Assembly: GCF_029227915.1 (NCBI RefSeq)
Contig: NC_079878.1
Coordinates: 32,081,501 to 32,145,500 of the forward strand
Source of the DNA: Hydractinia symbiolongicarpus
Lineage: Eukaryota; Cnidaria; Hydrozoa; Anthoathecata; Hydractiniidae
Reading direction: 5' to 3'
Length of the DNA stretch: 64,000 nt
The position numbers and the translations under genes are program-made. This document shows, piece by piece, positions 26,991 to 41,900 of this stretch. The stretch's first letter is position 1. Every line of letters starts with the position of its first letter. The notes under the pieces were generated by a model. It was given only the letters and a program-made list of their open reading frames with translations, was not told the origin of the DNA and did no database searches.

Positions 26991-29900
26991 AAATGAAAAC
27001 ATTTTTGAAAACTACAAGTCTCATGCGTTTTAGTGGTGAAAAAGTAATTTAAAAAATCGTTCGGGAAATGAGTTTACTCCCTGGGTACTTTCTTTGTATA
27101 CTTTTGACTATACGGGCCAAGCCGGGATTTACGGGAAATCGCGGGTTTTCGTTTGCCGGCGATTAAACTTCTTTTATTCAGCGTCTCATTAAAAATGAAA
27201 ACATTTTTGAAAACTACAAGTCTCATGCGTTTTAGTGGTGAAAAAGTAATTTAAAAAATCGTTCGGGAAATGAGTTTACTCCCTAGGTACTTTCTTTGTA
27301 TACTTTTGACTATACGGGCCAAGCCGGGATTTACGGGAAATCGCGGGTTTTCGTTTTCCGGCGATTAAACCTCTTTCATTAAGCGTCTCATCAAAAATGA
27401 AAACATTTTTGAAAACTACAAGTCTCATGCGTTTAAGTGGTGAAAAAAAAATTTAAAAAATCGTTCGTGGAATGAGCTTACTCCCTGGGTACTTTCTTTG
27501 TATACATTCGACTATACGGGCCAAGCCCCGGATTTACGGGAAAACGCGGGATTTCGTTTGCCGGCGATTAAACCTCTTTCATTAAGCGTCTCATTAAAAA
27601 TGAAAACATTTTTGAAAACTACAAGTCTCATGCGTTTTAGTGGTGAAAAAATAATTTAAAAAATCGTTCGGGAAATGAGTTTACTCCCTGGGTACTTTCT
27701 TTGTATACTTTTGACTATACGGGCCGAGTCCGGGATTTACGGGAAATCGCGGATTTTCGTTTGCCGGCGATTAAACTTCTTTTATTCAGCGTCCCATCAA
27801 ATATGAAAATATTTTTGAAAACTACAAGTCTCATGCGTTTAGTGGTAAAAAAAAAATTTAAAAAATCGTTCGTGAAATGAATTTACTCCCTGGGTACTTT
27901 CTTTGTATACATTCGACTATACGGGCCAAGCCCCGGATTTACGGGAAAACGCGGGATTTCGTTTGCCGGCGATTAAACCTCTTTCATTAGGCGTCTCATT
28001 AAAAATGAAAACATTTTTAAAAACTACAAGTCTCATGCGTTTTAGTGGTGAAAAAATAATTTAAAAAATCGTTCGGGAAATGAGTTTACTCCCTGGGTAC
28101 TTTCTTTGTATACTTTTGACTATACGGGCCGAGTCCGGGATTTACGGGAAATCGCGGATTTTCGTTTGCCGGCGATTAAACTTCTTTTATTCAGCGTCCC
28201 ATCAAATATGAAAATATTTTTGAAAACTACAAGTCTCATGCGTTTAGTGGTAAAAAAATAATATAAAAAATCGTTCGGGAAATGAGTTTACTCCCTGGGT
28301 ACTTTTTTTGTATACTTTTGACTATACGGGCCAAGCCGGGATTTACGGGAAATCGCGGGTTTTCGTTTGCCGGCGATTAAACTTCTTTTATTCAGCGTCT
28401 CATTAAAAATGAAAACATTTTTGAAAACTAAAAGTCTCATGCGTTTTAGTGGTGAAAAAGTAATTTAAAAAATCGTTCGGGAAATGAGTTTACTCCCTGG
28501 GTACATTCTTTGTATACTTTTGACTATACGGGCCAAGCCGGGATTTACGGGAAATCGCAGGTTTTCGTTTGCCGGCGATTAAACTTCTTTTATTCAGCGT
28601 CTCATCAAAAATTAAAACATTTTTATAAACTACAAGTCTTTTGCGTTTTAGTGGTGAAAAAATAATTTAAAAAATCGTTCTGGAAATGAGTTTACTCACA
28701 GGGTACTTTCTTTGTATACATTCGACTATACGGGCCAAGCTCGGGATTTACGGGAAATTGCGGGTTTTCGTTTGCCGGCGATTAAACCTCTTTCATTAAG
28801 CGTCTCATCAAAAATGAAAACATTTTTGAAAACTACAAGTCTCATGCGTTTTAGTGGTGAAAAAAAAATTTAAAAAATCGTTCGTGAAATGAGTTTACGC
28901 CCTGGGTACTTTCTTTGTATACTTTTGACTATACGGGCCAAGCCGGGATTTACGGGAAATCGCGGGTTTTCGTTTGCCGGCGATTAAACTTCTTTTATTC
29001 AGCGTCTCATCAAAAATTAAAACATTTTTAAAAACTACAAGTCTTTTGCGTTTTAGTGGTGAAAAAATAATTTAAAAAATCGTTCTGGAAATGAGTTTAC
29101 TCACAGGGTACTTTCTTTGTATACATTCGACTATACGGGCCAAGCCCCGGATTTACGGGAAAACGCGGGATTTCGTTTGCCGGCGATTAAACCTCTTTCA
29201 TTAAGCGTCTCATTAAAAATGAAAACATTTTTGAAAACTACAAGTCTCATGCGTTTTAGTGGTGAAAAAATAATTTAAAAAATCGTTCGGGAAATGAGTT
29301 TACTCCCTGGGTACTTTCTTTGTATACTTTTGACTATACGGGCCAAGCCGGGATTTACGGGAAATCGCGGGTTTTCGTTTGCCGGCGATTAAACTTCTTT
29401 TATTCAGCGTCTCATCAAAAATAAAAACATTTTTAAAAACTACAAGTCTTATGCGCTTTAGTGGTGAAAAAATAATTTAAAAAATCTTTCTGGAAATGAG
29501 TTTACTCACAGGGTACTTTCTTTGCATACATTCTACTATACGTGCCAAGCCCGGGATTTACGGAAAATCGCGGGTTTTCGTTTGCCGGCGATTAAACTTC
29601 TTTTATTCAGCGTCTCATTAAAAATGAAAACATTTTTGAAAACTAAAAGTCTCATGCGTTTTAATGGTGAAAAAGTAATTTAAAAAATCGTTCGGGAAAT
29701 GAGTTTACTCCCTGGGTACATTCTTTGTATACTTTTGACTATACGGGCCAAGCCGGGATTTACGGGAAATCGCGGGTTTTCGTTTGCTGGCGATTAAACT
29801 TCTTTTATTCAGCGTCTCATCAAAAATTAAAACATTTTTATAAACTACAAGTCTTTTGCGTTTTAGTGGTGAAAAAATAATTTAAAAAATCGTTCTGGAA

Positions 29901-32900
29901 ATGAGTTTACTCACAGGGTACTTTCTTTGTATACATTCGACTATACGGGCCAAGCCCCGGATTTACGGGAAATCGCGGGTTTTCGTTTGCTGGCGATTAA
30001 ACCTCTTTCATTAAGCGTCTCATTAAAAATGAAAACATTTTTAAAAACTACAAGTCTCATGCGTTTTAGTGGTGAAAAAATAATTTAAAAAATCGTTCGG
30101 GAAATGAGTTTGCTCCCTGGGTACTTTCTTTGTATACTTTTGACTATACGGGCCGAGTCCGGGATTTACGGGAAATCGCGGATTTTCGTTTGCCGGCGAT
30201 TAAACTTCTTTTATTCAGCGTCCCATCAAATATGAAAATATTTTTGAAAACTACAAGTCTCATGCGTTTAGTGGTAAAAAAATAATATAAAAAATCGTTC
30301 GGGAAATGAGTTTACTCCCTGGGTACTTTTTTTGTATACTTTTGACTATACGGGCCAAGCCGGGATTTACGGGAAATCGCGGGTTTTCGTTTGCCGGCGA
30401 TTAAACTTCTTTTATTCAGCGTCTCATTAAAAATGAAAACATTTTTGAAAACTAAAAGTCTCATGCGTTTTAGTGGTGAAAAAGTAATTTAAAAAATCGT
30501 TCGGGAAATGAGTTTACTCCCTGGGTACATTCTTTGTATACTTTTGACTATACGGGCCAAGCCGGGATTTACGGGAAATCGCAGGTTTTCGTTTGCCGGC
30601 GATTAAACTTCTTTTATTCAGCGTCTCATCAAAAATTAAAACATTTTTATAAACTACAAGTCTTTTGCGTTTTAGTGGTGAAAAAATAATTTAAAAAATC
30701 GTTCTGGAAATGAGTTTACTCACAGGGTACTTTCTTTGTATACATTCGACTATACGGGCCAAGCTCGGGATTTACGGGAAATTGCGGGTTTTCGTTTGCC
30801 GGCGATTAAACCTCTTTCATTAAGCGTCTCATCAAAAATGAAAACATTTTTGAAAACTACAAGTCTCATGCGTTTTAGTGGTGAAAAAAAAATTTAAAAA
30901 ATCGTTCGTGAAATGAGTTTACTCCCTGGGTACTTTCTTTGTATACTTTTGACTATACGGGCCAAGCCGGGATTTACGGGAAATCGCGGGTTTTCGTTTG
31001 CCGGCGATTAAACTTCTTTTATTCAGCGTCTCATCAAAAATTAAAACATTTTTAAAAACTACAAGTCTTTTGCGTTTTAGTGGTGAAAAAATAATTTAAA
31101 AAATCGTTCTGGAAATGAGTTTACTCACAGGGTACTTTCTTTGTATACATTCGACTATACGGGCCAAGCCCCGGATTTACGGGAAAAAGCGGGATTTCGT
31201 TTGCCGGCGATTAAACCTCTTTCATTAAGCGTCTCATTAAAAATGAAAACATTTTTGAAAACTACAAGTCTCATGCGTTTTAGTGGTGAAAAAATAATTT
31301 AAAAAATCGTTCGGGAAATGAGTTTACTCCCTGGGTACTTTCTTTGTATACTTTTGACTATACGGGCCGAGTCCGGTATTTACGGGAAATCGCGGATTTT
31401 CGTTTGCCGGCGATTAAACTTCTTTTATTCAGCGTCCCATCAAATATGAAAATATTTTTGAAAACTACAAGTCTCATGCGTTTTAGTGGTGAAAAAATAA
31501 TATAAAAAATCGTTCGGGAAATGAGTTTACTCCCTGGGTACTTTCTTTGTATACTTTTGACTATACGGGCCAAGCCGGGATTTACGGGAAATCGCGGGTT
31601 TTCGTTTGCCGGCGATTAAACTTCTTTTATTCAGCGTCTCATCAAAAATGAAAACATTTTTAAAAACTACAAGTCTTATGCGTTTTAGTGGTGAAAAAAT
31701 AATTTAAAAAATCTTTCTGGAAATGAGTTTACTCACAAGGTACTTTCTTTGGATACATTCTACTATACGTGCTAAGCCCGGGATTTACGGAAAATCGCGG
31801 GTTTTCGTTTGCCGGCGATTAAACTTCTTTTATTCAGCGTCTCATTAAAAATGAAAACATTTTTGAAAACTAAAAGTCTCATGCGTTTTAATGGTGAAAA
31901 AGTAATTTAAAAAATCGTTCGGGAAATGAGTTTACTCCCTGGGTACATTCTTTGTATACTTTTGACTATACGGGCCAAGCCGGGATTTACGGGAAATCGC
32001 GGGTTTTCGTTTGCTGGCGATTAAACTTCTTTTATTCAGCGTCTCATCAAAAATTAAAACATTTTTATAAACTACAAGTCTTTTGCGTTTTAGTGGTGAA
32101 AAAATAATTTAAAAAATCGTTCTGGAAATGAGTTTACTCACAGGGTACTTTCTTTGTATACATTCGACTATACGGGCCAAGCTCGGGATTTACGGGAAAT
32201 TGCGGGTTTTCGTTTGCCGGCGATTAAACCTCTTTCATTAGGCGTCTCATCAAAAATGAAAACATTTTTGAAAACTACAAGTCTCATGCGTTTTAGTGGT
32301 GAAAAAAAAATTTAAAAAATCGTTCGTGAAATGAGTTTACTCCCTGGGAACTTTCTTTGTATACATTCGACTATACGGGCCAAGCCCCGAATTTACGGGA
32401 AAACGCGGGATTTCGTTTGCCGGCGATTAAACCTCTTTCATTAAGCGTCTCATCAAAAATGAAAACATTTTTGAAAACTACAAGTCTCATGCGTTTTAGT
32501 GGTGAAAAAATAATTTAAAAAATCGTTCGGGAAATGAGTTTACTCCCTGGGTACTTTCTTTGTATACTTTTGACTATACGGGCCAAGCCCGGGATTTACG
32601 GGAAATCGCGGGTTTTCGTTTGCCGGCGATTAAACTTCTTTTATTCAGCGTCTCATTAAAAATGAAAACATTTTTGAAAACTACAAGTCTTATGCGTTTT
32701 AGTGGTGAAAAAATAATTTAAAAAATCGTTCGGGAAATGAGTTTACTCCCTGAGCACTTTCTTTGTATACTTTTGACTATACGAGCCAAGCCCGGGATTT
32801 ACGGGAAATTGCGGGTTTTCGTTTGCCGGCGATTAAACTGCTTTTATTCAGCGTCTCATCAAAAATGAAAACATTTTTAAAAACTACAAGTCTCATGCGT

Positions 32901-35900
32901 TTTAGTGGTGCAAAAAAAATTTAAAAAATCGTTCGTGAAATGAGTTTACTCCCTGGGTACTTTCTTTGTATACATTCGACTATACGGGCCAAGCCCCGGA
33001 TTTACGGGAAAACGCGGGATTTCGTTTGCCGGCGATTAAACCTTTTTCATTAAGCGTCTCATCAAAAATGAAAACATTTTTGAAAACTACAAGTCTCATG
33101 CGTTTTAGTGGTGAAAAAATATTTTTAAAAATCTTTCGGGAAATGAGTTTACTCCCTGGGTACTTTCTTTGTATACTTTTGACTATACGGGCCGAGTCCG
33201 GGATTTACAGAAAATCGCGGGTTTTCGTTTGCCGGCGATTAAACTTCTTTTATTCAGCGTCTCATTAAAAATGAAAACATTTTTAAAAACTACAAGTCTT
33301 ATGCGTTTTAGTGGTGAAAAAATAATTTAAAAAATCGTTCTGGAAATGAATTTACTCCCTGGGTACTTTCTTTGTATACTTTTGACTATACGGGCCGAGT
33401 CCGGGATTTACGGGAAATCGCGGGTTTTCGTTTGCCGGCAATTAAACTTCTTTTATTCAGCGTCTCATTAAAAATGAAAACATTTTTAAAAACTACAAGT
33501 CTTATGCGTTTTAGTGGTGACAAAATAATTTAAAAAATCGTTCTGGAAATGAGTTTACTCCCTGGGTACTTTCTTTGTACACTTTTGACTATACGGACCG
33601 AGTCTGGGATTTAGGGAAATCACAGGTTTTCGTTTGCCGGCGATTAAACTGCTTTTATTCAGCGTCTCATCAAAAATGAAAACATTTTTGAAAACTAAAA
33701 GTCTCATGCGTTTAGTGGTGAAAAAATAATTTAAAAAATCGTTTGGGAAATGAGTTTACTCCCTGGGTACTTTCTTTGTATACTTTTGACTATACGGGCC
33801 AAGCCGGGATTTACGGGAAATCGCGGGTTTTCGTTTGCCGGCGATTAAACTGCTTTTATTCAAGGTCTCATCAAAAATGAAAACATTTTTAAAAACTACA
33901 AGTCTCATGCGTTTTAGTGGTGAAAAAATAATTTAAAAAATCGTTCGGGAAATGAGTTTACTCCCAGGGTACTTTCTTTGTATACTTTTGACTATACGGG
34001 CCGAGTCCAGTATTTACGGGAAATCGCAGGTTTTCGTTTGCCGGCGATTAAACTTTTTTATTCAGCGTCTCATCAAAAATGAAAACATTTTTAAAAACTA
34101 CAAGTCTCATGCGTTTTAGTGGTGAAAAAGTAATTTAAAAAATCGTTCGGGAAATGAGTTTACTCCCTGGGTACTTTCTTTGTATACTTTTGACTATACG
34201 GGCCAAGACCGGGATTTACGGGAAATCGCGGGTTTTCGTTTGCCGGCGATTAAACTTCTTTTGTTCAGCGTCTCATCAAAAATGAAAACATTTTTAAAAA
34301 CTACAAGTCTCATGCGTTTTAGTGGTGAAAAAATAATTTAAAAAATCGTTCGGCAAATGAGTTTACTCCCTGGGTACTTTCTTTGTATACTTTTGACTAT
34401 ACGGGCCGAGTCCGGGATTTACGGGAAATCGCTGATTTTCGTTTGCCGGCGATTAAACTTCTTTTATTCAGCGTCCCATCAAATATGAAAATATTTTTGA
34501 AAACTACAAGTCTCATGCGTTTAGTGGTAAAAAAATAATATAAAAAATCGTTCGGGAAATGAGTTTACTCCCTGGGTACTTTCTTTGTATACTTTTGACT
34601 ATACGGGCCAAGCCCGGGATTTACGGGAAATCGCGGGTTTTCGTTTGCCGGCGATTAAACTTCTTTTATTCAGCGTCTCATAAAAAATGAAAACATTTTT
34701 AAAAACTACAAGTCTCACGCGTTTTAGTGGTGAAAAAGTAATTTAAAAAATCGTTCGGGAAATGAGTTTACTCCCTGGGTACTTTCTTTGTATACTTTTG
34801 ACTATACGGGCCGAGTCCGGGATTTACGGGAAATCGCGGATTTTCGTTTGCCGGCGATTAAACGTCTTTTATTCAGCGTCCCCTCAGATATGAAAATATT
34901 TTTGAAAACTACAAGTCTCATGCGTTTTAGTGGTGAAAAAATAATTTAAAAAATCGTTCGGCAAATGAGTTTACTCCATGGGTACTTTCTTTGTATACTT
35001 TTGACTATACGGGCCGAGTCCAGGATTTACGGGAAATCGCGGGTTTTCGTTTGCCGGCGATTAAACTTCTTTTGTTCAGCGTCTCATCAAAAATGAAAAC
35101 ATTTTTAAAAACTACAAGTCTCATGCGTTTTAGTGGTGAAAAAATAATTTAAAAAATCGTTCGGGAAATGAGTTTACTCCCTGGGTACTTTCTTTGTATA
35201 CTTTTGACTATACGGGCGGAGTCCGGGATTTACGGGAAATCGCGGATTTTCGTTTGCCGGCGATTAAACGTCTTTTATTCAGCGTCCCCTCAGATATGAA
35301 AATATTTTTGAAAACTACAAGTCTCATGCGTTTTAGTGGTGAAAAAATAATTTAAAAAATCGTTCGGCAAATGAGTTTACTCCATGGGTACTTTCTTTGT
35401 ATACTTTTGACTATACGGGCCGAGTCCAGGATTTACGGGAAATCGCGGGTTTTCGTTTGCCGGCGATTAAACTTCTTTTGTTCAGCGTCTCATCAAAAAT
35501 GAAAACATTTTTAAAAACTACAAGTCTCATGCGTTTTAGTGGTGAAAAAATAATTTAAAAAATCGTTCGGGAAATGAGTTTACTCCCTGGGTACTTTCTT
35601 TGTATACTTTTGACTATACGAGCCGAGTCCGGGATTTACGGGAAATCGCGGATTTTCGTTTGCCGGCGATTAAACTTCTTTTATTCAGCGTCCCATCAAA
35701 TATGAAAATATTTTTGAAAACTACAAGTCTCATGCGTTTAGTGGTAAAAAAATAATATAAAAAATCGTTCGGGAAATGAGTTTACTCCCTGGGTACTTTC
35801 TTTGTATACTTTTGACTATACGGGCCAAGCCCGGGATTTACGGGAAATCGCAGGTTTTCGTTTGCCGGCGATTAAACTTCTTTTATTCAGCGTCTCATCA

Positions 35901-38900
35901 AAAATGAAAACATTTTTAAAAACTACAAGTCTCACGCGTTTTAGTGGTGAAAAAGTAATTTAAAAAATCGTTCGGGAAATGAGTTTACTCCCTGGGTACT
36001 TTCTTTGTATACTTTTGACTATACGGGCCAAGCCCGGGATTTACGGGAAATCGCAGGTTTTCGTTTGCCGGCGATTAAACTTCTTTTATTCAGCGTCTCA
36101 TCAAAAATGAAAACATTTTTAAAAACTACAAGTCTCACGCGATTTAGTGGTGAAAAAAGTAATTTAAAAAATCGTTCGGGAAATGAGTTTACTCCCTGGG
36201 TACTTTCTTTGTATACTTTTGACTATACGGGCCGAGTCCGGCATTTACGGGAAATCGCGGATTTTCGTTTGCCGGCGATTAAACTTCTTTTATTCAGCGT
36301 CCCCTCAGATATGAAAATATTTTTGAAAACTACAAGTCTCATGCGTTTTAGTGGTGAAAAAATAATTTAAAAAATCGTTCGGGAAATGAGTTTACTCCAT
36401 GGGTACTTTCTTTGTATACTTTTGACTATACGGGCCGAGTCCAGGATTTACGGGAAATCGCAGGTTTCCGTTTGCCGGCGATTAAACTTCTTTTATTCAG
36501 CGTCTCATCAAAAATGAAAACATTTTTAAAAAGTACAAGTCTCATGCGTTTTAGTGGTGAAAAAGTAATTTAAAAAATCGTTCGGGAAATGAGTTTACTC
36601 CCTGGGTACTTTCTTTGTATACTTTTGACTATACGGGCCAAGCCCGGGATTTACGGGAAATCGCGGGTTTTCGTTTGCCGGCGATTAAACTTCTTTTATT
36701 CAGCGTCTCATCAAAAATGAAAACATTTTTGAAAACTACAAGTCTCAAGCGTTTTAGTGGTGAAAAAATAATTTAAACAATCGTTGGAGAAATGAGTTTA
36801 CTCCCTGGGTACTTTCTTTGTATACTTTTGACTATACGGGCCGAGTCCGGAATTTACGGGAAATCGCAGATTTTCGTTTGCCGGCGATTAAACTTCTTTT
36901 ATTCAGCGTCCCATCAAATATGAAAACATTTTTAAAAACTACAAGTCTTATGCGTTTTAGTGGTGAAAAAATAATTTAAAAAATCGTTCTGGAAATGAGT
37001 TTACTCACAGGGTACTTTCTCTGTATACATTCGACTATACGTGCTAAGGCCGGGATTTACGGGAAATCGCGAGTTTTCGTTTGCCGGCGATTAAACTGCT
37101 TTTATTCAGCGTCTCATCAAAAATGAAAACATTCTTGAAAACTACAAGTCTCATGCGTTTTAGTGGTGAAATAATAATTTAAAAAATCGTTTGGGAAATG
37201 AGTTTACTCCCTGGGTACTTTCTTTGTATACTCTTGACTATACGGGCCGCGTCCAGGATTTACGGGAAATCGCAGGTTTTCGTTTGCCGGCGATTAAACT
37301 TCTTTTGTTCAGCGTCTCATCAAAAATGAAAACATTTTTAAAAACTACAAGTCTCATGCGTTTTAGTGGTGAAAAAATAATTTAAAAAATCGTTCGGGAA
37401 ATGAGTTTACTCCCTGGGTACTTTCTTTGTATACTTTTGACTATACGGGCCGAGTCCGGGATTTACGGGAAATCGCGGATTTTCGTTTGCCGGCGATTAA
37501 ACGTCTTTTATTCAGCGTCCCCTCAGATATGAAAATATTTTTGAAAACTACAAGTCTCATGCGTTTTAGTGGTGAAAAAATAATTTAAAAAATCGTTCGG
37601 CAAATGAGTTTACTCCATGGGTACTTTCTTTGTATACTTTTGACTATACGGGCCGAGTCCAGGATTTACGGGAAATCGCGGGTTTTCGTTTGCCGGCGAT
37701 TAAACTTCTTTTGTTCAGCGTCTCATCAAAAATGAAAACATTTTTAAAAACTACAAGTCTCATGCGTTTTAGTGGTGATAAAATAATTTAAAAAATCGTT
37801 CGGGAAATGAGTTTACTCCCTGGGTACTTTCTTTGTATACTTTTGACTATACGGGCCGAGTCCGGGATTTACGGGAAATCGCGGATTTTCGTTTGCCGGC
37901 GATTAAACTTCTTTTATTCAGCGTCCCATCAAATATGAAAATATTTTTGAAAACTACAAGTCTCATGCGTTTAGTGGTAAAAAAATAATATAAAAAATCG
38001 TTCGGGAAATGAGTTTACTCCCTGGGTACTTTCTTTGTATACTTTTGACTATACGGGCCAAGCCCGGGATTTACGGGAAATCGCAGGTTTTCGTTTGCCG
38101 GCGATTAAACTTCTTTTATTCAGCGTCTCATCAAAAATGAAAACATTTTTAAAAACTACAAGTCTCACGCGTTTTAGTGGTGAAAAAGTAATTTAAAAAA
38201 TCGTTCGGGAAATGAGTTTACTCCCTGGGTACTTTCTTTGTATACTTTTGACTATACGGGCCAAGCCCGGGATTTACGGGAAATCGCAGGTTTTCGTTTG
38301 CCGGCGATTAAACTTCTTTTATTCAGCGTCTCATCAAAAATGAAAACATTTTTAAAAACTACAAGTCTCACGCGTTTTAGTGGTGAAAAAGTAATTTAAA
38401 AAATCGTTCGGGAAATGAGTTTACTCCCTGGGTACTTTCTTTGTATACTTTTGACTATACGGGCCGAGTCCGGGATTTACGGGAAATCGCGGATTTTCGT
38501 TTGCCGGCGATTAAACTTCTTTTATTCAGCGTCCCCTCAGATATGAAAATATTTTTGAAAACTACAAGTCTCATGCGTTTTAGTGGTGAAAAAATAATTT
38601 AAAAAATCGTTCGGGAAATGAGTTTACTCCATGGGTACTTTCTTTGTATACTTTTGACTATACGGGCCGAGTCCAGGATTTACGGGAAATCGCAGGTTTC
38701 CGTTTGCCGGCGATTAAACTTCTTTTATTCAGCGTCTCATCAAAAATGAAAACATTTTTAAAAAGTACAAGTCTCATGCGTTTTAGTGGTGAAAAAGTAA
38801 TTTAAAAAATCGTTCGGGAAATGAGTTTACTCCCTGGGTACTTTCTTTGTATACTTTTGACTATACGGGCCAAGCCCGGGATTTACGGGAAATCGCGGGT

Positions 38901-41900
38901 TTTCGTTTGCCGGCGATTAAACTTCTTTTATTCAGCGTCTCATCAAAAATGAAAACATTTTTGAAAACTACAAGTCTCAAGCGTTTTAGTGGTGAAAAAA
39001 TAATTTAAACAATCGTTGGAGAAATGAGTTTACTTCCTGGGTACTTTCTTTGTATACTTTTGACTATACGGGCCGAGTCCGGAATTTACGGGAAATCGCA
39101 GATTTTCGTTTGCCGGCGATTAAACTTCTTTTATTCAGCGTCCCATCAAATATGAAAACATTTTTAAAAACTACAAGTCTTATGCGTTTTAGTGGTGAAA
39201 AAATAATTTAAAAAATCGTTCTGAAAATGAGTTTACTCACAGGGTACTTTCTCTGTATACATTCGACTATACGTGCTAAGGCCGGGATTTACGGGAAATC
39301 GCGAGTTTTCGTTTGCCGGCGATTAAACTGCTTTTATTCAGCGTCTCATCAAAAATGAAAACATTCTTGAAAACTACAAGTCTCATGCGTTTTAGTGGTG
39401 AAATAATAATTTAAAAAATCGTTTGGGAAATGAGTTTACTCCCTGGGTACTTTCTTTGTATACTCTTGACTATACGGGCCGCGTCCAGGATTTACGGGAA
39501 ATCGCAGGTTTTCGTTTGCCGGCGATTAAACTTCTTTTATTCAGCGTCTCATCAAAAATGAAAACATTTTTAAAAACTACAAGTCTCATGCGTTTTAGTG
39601 GTGAAAACGTAATTTAAAAAATCGTTCGGGAAATGAGTTTACTCCCTGGGTACTTTCTTTGTATACTTTTGACTATACGGGCCAAGCCAGGGATTTACGG
39701 GAAATCGCGGGTTTTCGTTTGCCGGCGATTAAACTTCTTTTATTCAGCGTCTCATCAAAAATGAAAACATTTTTGAAAACTACAAGTCTCATGCGTTTTA
39801 GTGGTGAAAAAATAATTTAAAAAATCGTTCGGGAAATGAGTTTACTCCATGGGTACTTTCTTTGTATACTTTTGACTATACGGGCCGAGTCCAGGATTTA
39901 CGGGAAATCGCAGGTTTTCGTTTGCCGGCGATTAAACTTCTTTTATTCAGCGTCTCATCAAAAATGAAAACATTTTTAAAAAGTACAAGTCTCATGCGTT
40001 TTAGTGGTGAAAAAGTAATTTAAAAAATCGTTCGGGAAAAGAGTTTACTCCCTGGGTACTTTCTTTGTATACTTTTGACTATACGGGCCAAGCCCGGGAT
40101 TTACGGGAAATCGCGGGTTTTCGTTTGCCGGCGATTAAACTTCTTTTATTCAGCGTCTCATCAAAAATGAAAACATTTTTAAAAACTACAAGTCTTATGC
40201 GTTTTAGTGGTGAAATAATAATTTAAAAAATCGTTTGGGAAATGAGTTTACTCCCTGGGTACTTTCTTTGTATACTTTTGACTATACGGGCCGCGTCCAG
40301 GATTTACGGGAAATCGCAGGTTTTCGTTTGCCGGCGATTAAACTTCTTTTATTCAGCGTCTCATCAAAAATGAAAACATTTTTAAAAACTACAAGTCTCA
40401 TGCGTTTTAGTGGTGAAAACGTAATTTAAAAAATCGTTCGGGAAATGAGTTTACTCCCTGGGTACTTTCTTTGTATACTTTTGACTATACGGGCCAAGCC
40501 AGGGATTTACGGGAAATCGCGGGTTTTCGTTTGCCGGCGATTAAACTTCTTTTATTCAGCGTCTCATCAAAAATGAAAACATTTTTGAAAACTACAAGTC
40601 TCATGCGTTTTAGTGGTGAAAAAATAATTTAAAAAATCGTTCGGGAAATGAGTTTACTCCATGGGTACTTTCTTTGTATACTTTTGACTATACGGGCCGA
40701 GTCCAAGATTTACGGGAAATCGCAGGTTTTCGTTTGCCGGCGATTAAACTTCTTTTATTCAGCGTCTCATCAAAAATGAAAACATTTTTAAAAAGTACAA
40801 GTCTCATGCGTTTTAGTGGTGAAAAAGTAATTTAAAAAATCGTTCGGGAAAAGAGTTTACTCCCTGGGTACTTTCTTTGTATACTTTTGACTATACGGGC
40901 CAAGCCCGGGATTTACGGGAAATCGCGGGTTTTCGTTTGCCGGCGATTAAACTTCTTTTATTCAGCGTCTCATCAAAAATGAAAACATTTTTAAAAACTA
41001 CAAGTCTTATGCGTTTTAGTGGTGAAAAAATAATTTAAAAAATCGTTCTGGAAATGAGTTTACTCACAGGGTACTTTCTCTGTATACATTCGACTATACG
41101 TGCTAAGGCCGGGATTTACGGGAAATCGCGGGTTTTTGTTTGCCGGCGATTAAACTGCTTTTATTCAGCGTCTCATCAAAAATGAAAACATTCTTGAAAA
41201 CTACAAGTCTCATGCGTTTTAGTGGTGAAATAATAATTTAAAAAATCGTTTGGGAAATGAGTTTACTCCCTGGGTACTTTCTTTGTATACTTTTGACTAT
41301 ACGGGCCGCGTCCAGGATTTACGGGAAATCGCAGGTTTTCGTTTGCCGGCGATTAAACTTCTTTTATTCAGCGTCTCATCAAAAATGAAAACATTTTTAA
41401 AAACTACAAGTCTCATGCGTTTTAGTGGTGAAAACGTAATTTAAAAAATCGTTCGGGAAATGAGTTTACTCCCTGGGTACTTTCTTTGTATACTTTTGAC
41501 TATACGGGCCAAGCCCGGGATTTACGGGAAATCGCAGGTTTTCGTTTGCCGGCGATTAAACTTCTTTTATTCAGCGTTTCATCAAAAATGAAAACATTTT
41601 TGAAAACTACAAGTCTCATGCGTTTTAGTGGTGAAAAAATAATTTAAAAAATCGTTCGGGAAATGAGTTTACTCCATGGGTACTTTCTTTGTATACATTT
41701 GACTATACGGGCCGAGTCCAGGATTTACGGGAAATCGCTGGTTTTCGTTTGCCGGCGATTAAACTTCTTTTATTCAGCGTCTCATCAAAAATGAAAACAT
41801 TTTTAAAAAGTACAAGTCTCATGCGTTTTAGTGGTGAAAAAGTAATTTAAAAAATCGTTCGGGAAATGAGTTTACTCCCTGGGTACTTTCTTTGTATACT

